The position numbers and the translations under genes were made by a program. This document shows, piece after piece, positions 15,359 to 22,968 of a DNA stretch of 44,731 bases. The DNA is taken from assembly GCA_016845305.1 (NCBI GenBank), contig JAERSW010000119.1, positions 1 to 44,731 on the forward strand, in the 5' to 3' direction. The notes under the pieces are model-generated. The model ran no database searches. It saw nothing but the letters and a program-made list of their open reading frames with translations, and had not been told where the DNA came from. This stretch comes from Acidimicrobiales bacterium (GTDB taxonomy: Bacteria; Actinomycetota; Acidimicrobiia; Acidimicrobiales; MedAcidi-G1). Positions within the stretch are counted from its first letter, which is position 1. Every line of letters starts with the position of its first letter.

Positions 15359-16372
15359 ATGAACGACCTGACCCCACCCACCACCGCCCACCGTCCCGAC
15401 GACCCCGCCGCCTGGTGGCGGCGACCGTGCGAGGTGGCCGACCGCCTGTACGTGAGCGGCGACCTGCCCACCGACCCGATCGGCTCCCAGCGGGGCCTCG
15501 CCATCTGGCTCGAGGTCGGCATCACCCACGTGGTCGACCTCCGTGGCGAGTGGAACAGCGATGACGTCGTCGCCGCGGCGGCACCGCACGTCGTGTACCA
15601 CCACCTCGGCACCCATGACGACGGCGCCGCCCACGGCCAGGCGAAGGGCTGGTTCACCGAGGGCGTCGACGCCATCACCGAGGCGTTGGCCGATCCCGAT
15701 GCCCGGGTCATGGTGCATTGCCACATGGGCGTGAACCGGGCCCCGTCGATGGCCTACGCCGTGCTGCTCGAGCTGGGCCACGGCATCGAGGAGGGCCTCG
15801 AGGCCATCCGCGCCGCCCGCCCCATCGCCGGCATCGAGTACGCCGGCGACGCCATCCGGTGGCACGCCGACCGCCGGTCGTGGACGATCGACGAGGAGCG
15901 CGACGCGGTCCGCCGGGCCAACGCCTGGCGGTTGGCCAACCCGGTCGACCTCGGCTGGATCATCAGCAAGATCCGGACGGCCGAGGACGTCGTCGACCAC
16001 CTGGACGAGGGCGTCCTGCCGTCCGGCGACGTCGACTGGGACGCCGAGATGGCCGACCTGCCGGCCGGCGAGATCCTCGCCGAGGTCGCCCAGGACCGTG
16101 CCGTGGAGGCCGTCCGCCAGTGGGCCGACCTGCGGATCGCCGACATGGACGGCTTCGAGAGCCTGCCCGAGGAGATCCGGCCCGATCCGGACACCCGGAT
16201 CGGTGACCTCGTGGTCCCCGGGATCGTCGACGGCCTGTGCCGGCTCCTCGGCGTGTCCCCGGAGGACCTGGACCGGGCCGTGGTCGAGGGGCTCCACGAG
16301 CAGGTCGAGGGGTGCCTGGTGCAGGGCGTCCACATCGGCTTCGCCGCCATGGCCTCCGAGGAGGAGGTGTGA
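15359..16372 (+). CDS. Cys-based dual-specificity-like phosphatase (second) with unknown C-terminal domain
   Basis: A 337-residue protein. Residues 20-165 form a dual-specificity phosphatase-like domain with the strand ITHVVDLRGEWN and the CX5R loop HCHMGVNRAPS; Cys121 and Arg127 are the catalytic residues, and Asp87/Asp88 in THDDG could supply the acid. The remaining 170 residues are acidic and helical in appearance and match no family I recognise; they contain WIISKIRTAEDVVDHLDEG and a terminal GLHEQVEGCLVQGVHIGF. ATG 15359 has GGAGG 5 nt upstream. The stop TGA overlaps the ATG of the deacetylase-like gene, so the two are coupled. It shares only the catalytic loop pattern with the first phosphatase and is not a recent duplicate. 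Confidence 0.85.
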   Translation: MNDLTPPTTAHRPDDPAAWWRRPCEVADRLYVSGDLPTDPIGSQRGLAIWLEVGITHVVDLRGEWNSDDVVAAAAPHVVYHHLGTHDDGAAHGQAKGWFTEGVDAITEALADPDARVMVHCHMGVNRAPSMAYAVLLELGHGIEEGLEAIRAARPIAGIEYAGDAIRWHADRRSWTIDEERDAVRRANAWRLANPVDLGWIISKIRTAEDVVDHLDEGVLPSGDVDWDAEMADLPAGEILAEVAQDRAVEAVRQWADLRIADMDGFESLPEEIRPDPDTRIGDLVVPGIVDGLCRLLGVSPEDLDRAVVEGLHEQVEGCLVQGVHIGFAAMASEEEV

Positions 16373-17328
16373 TGCGGGTCTTCCACGACGACGGCTACGT
16401 CGCCACCGACCACGACTTCGACACCACCCGGAAGTCGTCCTGGATCGCCGAGGCGATCCGGGGCGGCCGGGTTCCCGGTGTCGAGGTCGTCCCGCCGACC
16501 TCCCACCTGTCGGTGGCCGAGGCGGCCATCGGCGCGGTGCACGACGGGGCCTACGTCGAGGCGTTGCGCACCGGCGAGCCCGCCGAGCTGGCCGAGGGCA
16601 ACGACTTCCCGTGGGACCCGGGCATCTGGACGATGGCGGTCCATTCCACCGCCGGCGTCCTGGCCGCCGTGGACGAGGCGATCGCGTCCGGCGGCGCCAG
16701 CGGAAGCCTGTCGTCCGGCCTCCACCACGCACGGCGTGCGGGTGGGTCCGGCTACTGCACGGTCAACGGCTTGGCCGTCGCCGTGCACCACGTCCTGGAC
16801 GGTGCCGCCTCGGACGGCGCGGGCGCAGCGGTGGAGCGGGTCGTCATCCTCGACGTCGACGCCCACTGCGGCGGCGGCACCGACGAGCTGGTCGGAACCG
16901 ACCCTCGGGTGCTGCACCTCGACCTGAGCACCAGCGGCTTCGACGGCTACGAGCCGTCCGGCGCGGGCATGCTGGAGATCGTCTCGTCCGATGACGACGC
17001 CTACCTCGCCGGGCTGGACCGGATGCTGGACCGCCTCCCGGACGACGCCGGCCTGGTGCTGGTCAACGCGGGCATGGACCCCCACCCGGGGGTGTCGTTC
17101 GAGGCCCTGGCCGAGCGGGAGCGCCGGATCGCCGAGCGGTGCCGCGGGCGAGCCACGGCGTTCGTGCTCGCCGGGGGCTACACGTGGTCGATGACCGAGG
17201 AGCGGCTCGTCGACCTCCACCTCCTCACGGTGGCGGCCATGGCCGGGCTCGACCCGGATCCGTCACCGGGCGGCGATTCGTCACAGGCCAGTCGGACAGG
17301 GGACCAGGTCGGGTGCTTCGTGGGTTGA
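16372..17328 (+). CDS. Histone-deacetylase-fold hydrolase
   Basis: A 318-residue member of the histone deacetylase/AcuC/acetylpolyamine amidohydrolase superfamily, zinc enzymes that remove acyl groups from lysines or polyamines. The paired histidines are His118-His119 in SSGLHHARR, the zinc ligands Asp163 and His165 in DVDAHCGGGT and Asp235 in NAGMDPH, and the transition-state tyrosine Tyr270 in LAGGYT. GYCTVNGLAVAVHH is the usual following helix. The signature DAHCGGG differs from the more usual DVHHGNG, so it is probably a divergent subfamily. It starts at ATG 16372 inside the stop of phosphatase 2, with GGAGGAGGTG just upstream. Substrate unknown: acetyl-lysine, acylated polyamine or acylated small molecule are all possible. 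Confidence 0.88.
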   Translation: MRVFHDDGYVATDHDFDTTRKSSWIAEAIRGGRVPGVEVVPPTSHLSVAEAAIGAVHDGAYVEALRTGEPAELAEGNDFPWDPGIWTMAVHSTAGVLAAVDEAIASGGASGSLSSGLHHARRAGGSGYCTVNGLAVAVHHVLDGAASDGAGAAVERVVILDVDAHCGGGTDELVGTDPRVLHLDLSTSGFDGYEPSGAGMLEIVSSDDDAYLAGLDRMLDRLPDDAGLVLVNAGMDPHPGVSFEALAERERRIAERCRGRATAFVLAGGYTWSMTEERLVDLHLLTVAAMAGLDPDPSPGGDSSQASRTGDQVGCFVG

Positions 17329-17350
17329 CGATCCGGACAGCGACCCGCCC

Positions 17351-17404
17351 GAGACAGGCAGAGAGATCGAGACAGGCAGAGAGATCGAGATAGGCAGAGA
17401 GAAG
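17351..17404 (+). repeat. Three 18-bp purine-rich tandem repeats
   Basis: Units at 17351-17368 and 17369-17386 are identical (GAGACAGGCAGAGAGATC); the third at 17387-17404 differs at three positions. They fill most of the 88-nt gap before the gene at 17417 and are almost free of pyrimidines on the plus strand. Too short and spacer-free for CRISPR. They end 12 nt before the ATG and may act as an untranslated purine-rich leader or protein-binding site. Confidence 0.9.
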
Positions 17405-17416
17405 AGAGAACAGAAG

Positions 17417-18331
17417 ATGAACCTCCCCCCGAGCGGATCGACCGGCGTCGACAGCGACCGGTTCACCGCCTACCAGATGGGTGCCGACATCGCCCGCAGC
17501 CGGATGGCCATCGAGCAGCCGCTCCAGGCCGAGGCCCTGGAGGCGGTCCAGGCCGCCGACATCGTGGTGGTCGAGGGCTGCTACGACCACGTCGAGCAGG
17601 TCCTGGGCGCCCTGGACGTCCCGTTCACGGTGGTCCCGGAGGGCCACCTCGCGACGGCCGGCCTGAACCCCGACCAGCTCCTGGTCGTGAACTGCCCGGG
17701 CAACATGACCGAAGCCGAGATCGTGGCCGTCCGTGACTTCGTGGCCGCCGGCGGCACCCTCTTCACCACCGACTGGGCGCTGACCAACGTGATCGAGCGG
17801 GCCTTTCCGGGCCACGTCGCCTACAACGGCCGGTCCACCGGCGACGACGTGGTGCGGATCGACGTGTTGGAGACCGACAGCCCGTACCTCCAGGGCGTGC
17901 TCGACGCCGACGACGACCCGCAGTGGTGGCTGGAGGGCTCCTCCTACCCCGTCCGGGTCCTCGACGACGAGCGTGTCCGGGTGCTCATCCGGTCGGCCGA
18001 GCTGGGCGAGAAGTACGGCGAGGACGCGGTGGCCGTGGTGTTCGCGTACGGGAAGGGCGAGGTCTTCCACATGATCTCGCACTACTACCTGCAGCGCACC
18101 GAGCTCCGGACCGAGCGGCACCAGCGCTCGGCGGCCTCCTACGCCGCCGAGAAGGGCGGTTCCATCCGGGAGAGCCTGTGGCAGGAGGCGAACCTCAGCA
18201 GCCTGGGCGACGTCGAGTCGGCGGCCACCTCGGCCCGCATGATGGCCAACATCGTGGCCGACAAGAAGTCCCGGAGGATGGCCGAGAGGATGGCCGACCC
18301 GGACGAGCAGTGGGAGCCCATCGACTGGTGA
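17417..18331 (+). CDS. Uncharacterised class I glutamine-amidotransferase-like protein
   Basis: A 304-residue protein I cannot assign to a characterised family. The first 160 residues alternate strands and helices like the flavodoxin-like fold of class I glutamine amidotransferases, ThuA and DJ-1 proteins: ADIVVVEGCYDHVEQVL, then LLVVNCPGNMTEAEIVAVRDFVAAGGTLFTTDW. Cys93 in VNCPGN is where the nucleophile elbow would be, although glutamine amidotransferases normally have GxCxG. A later strand GKGEVFHMISHYYLQRTE carries two histidines. The C-terminal 70 residues are helical and charged. The ribosome binding region is a purine-rich AGAGAGAACAGAAG. It follows the deacetylase-like gene by 88 nt, with the tandem repeat in between, and converges on tRNA-Gly. 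Function unknown; its place with two phosphatases and a deacetylase suggests a linked role. Confidence 0.72.
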   Translation: MNLPPSGSTGVDSDRFTAYQMGADIARSRMAIEQPLQAEALEAVQAADIVVVEGCYDHVEQVLGALDVPFTVVPEGHLATAGLNPDQLLVVNCPGNMTEAEIVAVRDFVAAGGTLFTTDWALTNVIERAFPGHVAYNGRSTGDDVVRIDVLETDSPYLQGVLDADDDPQWWLEGSSYPVRVLDDERVRVLIRSAELGEKYGEDAVAVVFAYGKGEVFHMISHYYLQRTELRTERHQRSAASYAAEKGGSIRESLWQEANLSSLGDVESAATSARMMANIVADKKSRRMAERMADPDEQWEPIDW

Positions 18332-18345
18332 GCGGTGGCCGTCGG

Positions 18346-18417
18346 AGCGGGTGAAGGGAATCGAACCCTCATCATCAGCTTGGAAGGCTGAGGTTCTAGC
18401 CGTTGAACTACACCCGC
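18346..18417 (-). tRNA. tRNA-Gly (anticodon TCC)
   Basis: On the minus strand a 72-nt cloverleaf forms: acceptor GCGGGTG/CACCCGC, loop TTCCAAG with anticodon TCC, T arm GAGGG/CCCTT with TTCGATT, and discriminator U, which is typical of bacterial glycine tRNAs. TCC reads GGA and GGG. CCA is not encoded. It sits 15 nt beyond the stop of the convergent gene at 17417. I found no copy of its 3' end nearby that would mark an integrated element. Confidence 0.95.
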
Positions 18418-18444
18418 GTGCCCGCCTGAGCGGGACCGCAGACG

Positions 18445-18450
18445 AACCTA
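18445..18450 (-). promoter_or_regulatory. Candidate -10 box of tRNA-Gly (TAGGTT)
   Basis: TAGGTT on the minus strand lies 27 nt upstream of the mature tRNA-Gly, implying a precursor leader of about 20 nt. The leader contains a small CCCGC...GCGGG hairpin. Confidence 0.45.
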
Positions 18451-18501
18451 CCCGCCGCCCCTCTCGTCCCGCGACCTGCTTCCCGGTCCCGGCCCGGTCG
18501 G

Positions 18502-18507
18502 TACGCT
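18502..18507 (+). promoter_or_regulatory. -10 box of the aldehyde dehydrogenase operon (TACGCT), leaderless
   Basis: TACGCT ends 7 nt before ATG 18515. There is no Shine-Dalgarno, so the operon's first gene is probably read from a leaderless mRNA. Confidence 0.55.
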
Positions 18508-18514
18508 GCCGCGC

Positions 18515-19975
18515 ATGACCACCATGAGCATCCCCGCAGGCGCCCACCTCATCGGTGGCGACTGGAGCACCGCCGCCCCGGGCGGCACCGCGGTGAGTGA
18601 CAACCCGGCCCGCCCCGACGAGCCGGTCGGCGAGTTCCCGCAGGGCGACGCCTCGACCGCCGCCGACGCGGTGACCGCCGCCGTCGACGCCCAGGCCGCC
18701 TGGGCCCGCGCCGGCTTCGGCGCCCGGGCCCGGGTGCTCGAGCGGGCCGCCGTGCTCTTCGACGAGCGGGCCGACGAGCTGGCGCTGCTCTGCACCCTCG
18801 AGGAGGGCAAGACCGTCCCCGAATCACGCGGCGAGGCGGTCCTGTCGGCCGAGACCTGCCGCTACCAGGCCGGCCTGGCCAAGGTCTCCAGCGAGCGGAT
18901 CTTCCCGTCGAACAACCCGGGCGAGACCATCCGCACCGTGCGGGCCCCTCTCGGCGTGGTCGGGGTCATCACGCCGTGGAACTTCCCGCTGCTCATCCCC
19001 GTCTGGAAGATCGCCCCGGCGCTCGTCACCGGCAACGCCGTGGTGTGGAAGCCGGCCAGCAACACGCCGCTGAGCGCCGTGGCCATCGCCTCGATCTTCA
19101 CCGAGGCCGGCCTGCCGCCCGGCGTCCTCAACCTCGTTCTGGGTCCCGGTTCGATGGGCGGCGCCCTCGTTGCCGACGACCGGGTCGACGGCGTGACCTT
19201 CACCGGCTCGGTCGGCGTCGGACAGGGCATCCGCGACACCGTCACCGCCCGCAACGGCCGGGTCCAGCTCGAGCTGGGCGGCCACAACCCCTGCATCGTG
19301 TTCGGCGACGCCGATATCGACGTGGCCGTGGCCGGCGTGGTCAACGGCGCCATGGGCGCCACCGGCCAGAAGTGCACCGCCACGCGCCGCATCATCGCCG
19401 TCGGCGACGTCCATGACGAGCTGGTCGACCGGCTCGTCGACGCCGTGACCGCCCTGAAGGTCGGCGACGGACAGGACGCGGCGACGGCCATCGGCCCGCT
19501 GGTCTCGGCCGGTGCCCGCGCCGAGGTGGCCGACGCCGTCGACCAGGCGAAGGCCGAGGGCGCCGAGACGCTGGCGGTGGCCGGCGGCACCCCCGACGGA
19601 CCGTGCTTCTTCGCCCCCACGCTCTTCGCCGGCGGCACCGACCTGACCATCACCCACGAGGAGGTGTTCGGCCCGGTCAGCACCGTCCTGCGGGTCGACG
19701 ACGAGGACGAGGCGTTCGCCCTGGCCAACGACACCGACTTCGGCCTGACGGCGTCGGTCTACACCGACGACCCGTGGATCGTGGACCGGGCCGTCCACGA
19801 GTTGCAGGCCGGCCTCATCAAGGTCAACGGGCCCACGACCGGCTCGGAGATCCACGCCCCGTTCGGCGGCGAGAAGGACTCGTCGGGCCACGCGGCACGC
19901 GAGCAGGGCGACACCGCCCAGGAGTTCTTCACCCGCACCCGGACCGCCTACATCAAGCCCGGGAGGCCCCGATGA
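18515..19975 (+). CDS. NAD(P)+-dependent aldehyde dehydrogenase (first of two)
   Basis: A 486-residue aldehyde dehydrogenase that oxidises an aldehyde to the acid. The cofactor segment is GVITPWNFPLLIPVWKIAPAL, the general base Glu253 lies in LELGGHNP, and the nucleophile Cys287 in GQKCTATRR, 34 residues later as in the family. EEVFGPVSTV and GGEKDSSGHAAREQG close the domain. The GQKCTATRR and C-terminal motifs resemble 2-oxoglutarate-semialdehyde dehydrogenases, though the substrate cannot be fixed. The start is supported by a TACGCT box 7 nt upstream. Its TGA overlaps the ATG of the AA_synth-like gene (ATGA). It is clearly different from the second dehydrogenase at the end of the operon. 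Confidence 0.92.
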   Translation: MTTMSIPAGAHLIGGDWSTAAPGGTAVSDNPARPDEPVGEFPQGDASTAADAVTAAVDAQAAWARAGFGARARVLERAAVLFDERADELALLCTLEEGKTVPESRGEAVLSAETCRYQAGLAKVSSERIFPSNNPGETIRTVRAPLGVVGVITPWNFPLLIPVWKIAPALVTGNAVVWKPASNTPLSAVAIASIFTEAGLPPGVLNLVLGPGSMGGALVADDRVDGVTFTGSVGVGQGIRDTVTARNGRVQLELGGHNPCIVFGDADIDVAVAGVVNGAMGATGQKCTATRRIIAVGDVHDELVDRLVDAVTALKVGDGQDAATAIGPLVSAGARAEVADAVDQAKAEGAETLAVAGGTPDGPCFFAPTLFAGGTDLTITHEEVFGPVSTVLRVDDEDEAFALANDTDFGLTASVYTDDPWIVDRAVHELQAGLIKVNGPTTGSEIHAPFGGEKDSSGHAAREQGDTAQEFFTRTRTAYIKPGRPR

Positions 19976-20571
19976 GCGACGCCGCGGACCTCGGACTGCG
20001 CAAGGTCGTCGTCCACAGCGAGGAGACCCACCTCGAGGGCGGCCGACCGGCCGACCCGCCGATGGCCATGCACGGCGTCGCCGCCGTGATCGCCAACCCC
20101 TGGGCCGGCCAGGGGTTCGTCGAGGACCTCCGCCCCGTGATCATGGACCTCGCCCCGCAGCTGGGCGCGCTGCTGGTGCCCCGCCTCGTCGACCTGTGCG
20201 GCGGTCCCGACGGCGTCGAGGGCTACGGCAAGGCGGCCATGGTGGGTACGTCCGGCGAGGTCGAGCACGCCTCGGCGTTCATCCACACGCTGCGCTTCGG
20301 CAACGTGTTCCGCGACGCCGTCGGCGGCACCGCCTACCTGTCGTTCACCAACACCCGGGGCGGTCCGGGCACGACGCTGTCCATCCCGATGATGCACAAG
20401 GTCGACGCCGGCTGGCGGTCGCACTACCTGACGCTCGAGATGCAGGTCCAGGACGCCCCGGCACCTGACGAGATCCTCGTCGCCATCGGCGCCTCGACCG
20501 GCGGTCGGCCCCACCACCGGATCGGCAACCGGTACACCGACATGGAGGAGATGGGGCTGACGGAGGGGTGA
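19972..20571 (+). CDS. AA_synth (DUF1185) family protein
   Basis: A 199-residue protein of the family annotated as 'amino acid synthesis' (AA_synth, formerly DUF1185). The visible landmarks are LRKVVVHSEETHLEGG at the start, AAVIANPWAGQGFVEDL, VEGYGKAAMVGTSGEVEHASAF, RFGNVFRDAVGGTAYLSFTNTRGGPG and SHYLTLEMQVQDAPAPDEILVAIGASTGGRPHHR near the end. No member has a firmly established reaction that I know of; the name is historical. The conserved His/Glu residues in the VEHASAF and SHYLTLE segments could form an active site. It overlaps the preceding aldehyde dehydrogenase by 4 nt and the following hydrolase by 4 nt, so it must belong to the same catabolic operon. Length is normal. Confidence 0.85.
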   Translation: MSDAADLGLRKVVVHSEETHLEGGRPADPPMAMHGVAAVIANPWAGQGFVEDLRPVIMDLAPQLGALLVPRLVDLCGGPDGVEGYGKAAMVGTSGEVEHASAFIHTLRFGNVFRDAVGGTAYLSFTNTRGGPGTTLSIPMMHKVDAGWRSHYLTLEMQVQDAPAPDEILVAIGASTGGRPHHRIGNRYTDMEEMGLTEG

Positions 20572-21419
20572 TCCCCGATCCGTCGGCCACCCACGTCCGC
20601 ACCGACGGTCCGACCGGTCCGGCGGGGCCGCTCCGCCCGCCGCTGGTCCTCGTCCACGGCGTCGGCCTCGACCTGGCCATGTGGGACCTCGTCGTCCCCG
20701 ACCTGGCCGTCGACCGCACCGTGGTCCGCTACGACCTCTGGGGACACGGCCACACGCCGGACCCGCCCGGGCCCCGCAGCGTCGACGACCTCGTCGACCA
20801 GTGTCGCTGGGTGCTCGACGAGGTCGCGGGATGGACCGGCTCGCTACCGGACCTGGTGGGCCTCTCGCTCGGCGGGCTCGTGGCACTGGCCACCGCGGCC
20901 CGCCACCCGACGTCGATCCGCCGTCTGGTGGCGATGAACGCCGTGTTCGACCGCTCCGAGGCCGACAAGCGGGGCAGTCGGGGCCGCCTGGCCCTCACCG
21001 AGGCCGACGGGCTCGCACCGGTCGCGGCGCTCGCCGTCGACCGGTGGTTCGCCCCTGACTGGCAGGTCGCACACCCCGACCGGGTCGCCACCGTGCGCGA
21101 CCGCCTTGTCGGCAACGACCTCGGGGCGTACCTGAAGGCCTACCGGTTGTTCGTCGACGGCGACCCGTCGATGCCGGCCGCGGCGGCCCGGATCGCCGTC
21201 CCGACCCTGGCGATGACCGGCGAGCTCGACGTCGGCTCGACGCCGGCCATGAGCCACGCCATCGCCGCCGCCGTCCACGACGGCCGATCGCGGGTACTTT
21301 CCGGGCTCCGGCACCTGCCGCCGATCGAGGCGCCCGAGGCGTGCCTCGACGCCCTCCGGGACTTCCTGGACGACGACGCACCGGTGACGGACGAGGATCC
21401 CGGGGAGGTACGGGGATGA
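20568..21419 (+). CDS. Alpha/beta hydrolase, PcaD-like
   Basis: A 283-residue alpha/beta hydrolase. HGVGLDLAMWD forms the oxyanion hole region, GLSLGG carries the nucleophile Ser100, Asp221 is in GELDVG and His249 in LRHLPPIEAP. The arrangement is typical of 3-oxoadipate enol-lactonase (PcaD) relatives, which open lactones or esters. The start is GTG 20568 overlapping the previous stop (GTGA); the following aldehyde dehydrogenase begins inside this gene's stop (ATGA). Together with two aldehyde dehydrogenases, it could release an aldehyde or acid from an ester-like intermediate. It is not close to the hydrolase at 2458. Confidence 0.85.
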   Translation: MIPDPSATHVRTDGPTGPAGPLRPPLVLVHGVGLDLAMWDLVVPDLAVDRTVVRYDLWGHGHTPDPPGPRSVDDLVDQCRWVLDEVAGWTGSLPDLVGLSLGGLVALATAARHPTSIRRLVAMNAVFDRSEADKRGSRGRLALTEADGLAPVAALAVDRWFAPDWQVAHPDRVATVRDRLVGNDLGAYLKAYRLFVDGDPSMPAAAARIAVPTLAMTGELDVGSTPAMSHAIAAAVHDGRSRVLSGLRHLPPIEAPEACLDALRDFLDDDAPVTDEDPGEVRG

Positions 21420-22891
21420 TCGACTACCAGCTCTACATCGACGGCGAGTTCTGCGAGGCCTCCGACGGCAACCGCTTCACGTCGACCAACCCGGCCACCG
21501 GCGAGGGCTGGGCGACGGCGCCCGGCGCCACCGAGGCCGACGTGGATCGGGCCGTCCGGGCCGCCCGGCGCGCCCTGACCGAGGGCGACTGGCCGGCGAT
21601 GACCGCCACGCAGCGCGGCCACCTGCTGTTTCGCCTCGCCGACCTCGTCGCCGAGGCCGCCCACCACCTGGGCAGCGTGGAGACCACCGACAGCGGGAAG
21701 CTGGCCGCCGAGACCCGGGCCCAGTCCGCCTACGTGGCCGACTACTACCGCTACTACGCCGGGCTGGCCGACAAGATCCAGGGCGACACGCTGCCCATCG
21801 ACAAGCCCGACCTCCACGTCTACACGACCCGGGAGCCGGTCGGGGTGGTGGCCGCCATCGTCCCGTGGAACGCCGAGATGTTCCTGACCGCCACCAAGGT
21901 CGGTCCGGCGCTGGCCGCCGGCAACACCGTCGTCATCAAGGCGTCGGAGGTGGCCCCGGCACCGCTGCTGGAGTTCGCCCGCGTGGTCGACGAGGTCGGC
22001 TTCCCGCCGGGCGTGGTCAACCTGATCACCGGCTTCGGCGAGCCGTGTGGCAGGGCGTTGACCAGCCATCCGCTGGTCGACAAGGTGGCCTTCACCGGCG
22101 GCGTGGAGACGGCCCGCCACGTGGTGGCCAACACGGCGCAGAACCTGGCGCCGGTCACCCTCGAACTGGGCGGCAAGTCGCCCATCCTGGTGTTCGACGA
22201 CGCCGACTTCGACGGGGCGGTCAACGGGGCCATCGCCGGGAACTTCGGCGCGTCGGGCCAGAGCTGCGTGGCCGGGTCCCGGGTCTTCGTCCAGTCCGGG
22301 GTCCACGACGAGTTCGTGGCCGAGGTGGTGCGACGGGCCGAGCAGATCCGGATCGGCGACCCGTTGGACGACGACTCGCAGATGGGGCCGCTGGCCACCG
22401 AGGCCCAGCGCGACCGCTGCGAGGCCGTCGTCGCCGAGTCGGCCGCCCAGGGGGCCGCCATCCACACCGGCGGCGCCCGACCCGAGGGCCTGGATGGGGG
22501 CTGGTACTACCGGCCGACCGTGCTGGGCTGTCCGGACCAGGACGTCCGGAGCACCCGGGTCGAGCTGTTCGGTCCCGTCATGTCGGTCCTGCGGTTCGAC
22601 ACCGAGGACGAGGCCGTCGCCATGGCCAACGACACCGAGTTCGGCCTGGGCGCCGGCGTGTTCACCAGCGACGTGGGCCGGGTCCACCGGGTGTCGAAGG
22701 CCATCCGCTCGGGGATCGTGTGGGTGAACACGTATCGGGCCATCTCTCCCATCGCTCCGTTCGGAGGCTTCGGCCTCAGCGGATCGGGCCGCGAGGCCGG
22801 TGTCGACGCCATCCACGAGTTCACGACCACCAAGACGGTCTGGATCAACACGTCGGCCGAGCCCATGGCCAACCCGTTCACCATTCGCTGA
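21416..22891 (+). CDS. NAD(P)+-dependent aldehyde dehydrogenase (second)
   Basis: A 491-residue aldehyde dehydrogenase. PWNAEMFLTATKVGPALAAGN marks the cofactor site, Glu250 is in LELGGKSP, and Cys284 is in GQSCVAGSR, again 34 residues apart. ELFGPVMSVL and GFGLSGSGREAG are in place. The GQSCVAGSR variant is common among dehydrogenases of aliphatic, betaine-type and hydroxymuconic-type aldehydes; no finer call is justified. The frame extends 25 codons upstream, but ATG 21416, overlapping the hydrolase stop (ATGA), begins at the normal N-terminus IDYQLYIDGEF and is preceded by GGGGAGG. It is the last gene of the four-gene operon; the trigger factor promoter follows. Confidence 0.92.
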   Translation: MIDYQLYIDGEFCEASDGNRFTSTNPATGEGWATAPGATEADVDRAVRAARRALTEGDWPAMTATQRGHLLFRLADLVAEAAHHLGSVETTDSGKLAAETRAQSAYVADYYRYYAGLADKIQGDTLPIDKPDLHVYTTREPVGVVAAIVPWNAEMFLTATKVGPALAAGNTVVIKASEVAPAPLLEFARVVDEVGFPPGVVNLITGFGEPCGRALTSHPLVDKVAFTGGVETARHVVANTAQNLAPVTLELGGKSPILVFDDADFDGAVNGAIAGNFGASGQSCVAGSRVFVQSGVHDEFVAEVVRRAEQIRIGDPLDDDSQMGPLATEAQRDRCEAVVAESAAQGAAIHTGGARPEGLDGGWYYRPTVLGCPDQDVRSTRVELFGPVMSVLRFDTEDEAVAMANDTEFGLGAGVFTSDVGRVHRVSKAIRSGIVWVNTYRAISPIAPFGGFGLSGSGREAGVDAIHEFTTTKTVWINTSAEPMANPFTIR

Positions 22892-22953
22892 CGGGTGCCG
22901 CTGAAGGGGCCCGCTGACCGGTTTCCTGCGGGGGTCGCCGAGGGGGCCACCGG

Positions 22954-22959
22954 TACACT
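22954..22959 (+). promoter_or_regulatory. -10 box of tig (TACACT), leaderless
   Basis: TACACT ends 9 nt before GTG 22969. No Shine-Dalgarno lies between, so initiation at a leaderless or nearly leaderless GTG is likely. It probably drives tig-clpP-clpX. Confidence 0.55.
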
Positions 22960-22968
22960 CCGGCCACT

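Noticed and set aside
13612-16372. The two Cys-phosphatases as a recent gene duplication
   Set aside because: Apart from the HCxxGxxR loop and general fold pattern the two sequences differ in length and in nearly all other segments.
17351-17404. Possible CRISPR array
   Set aside because: The 18-bp units are directly adjacent without spacers, and no cas gene is near.
18346-18417. tRNA-Gly as attachment site of an integrated island covering 13.6-18.3 kb
   Set aside because: No integrase and no second copy of the tRNA 3' end was seen, and base composition of the genes resembles the surroundings.
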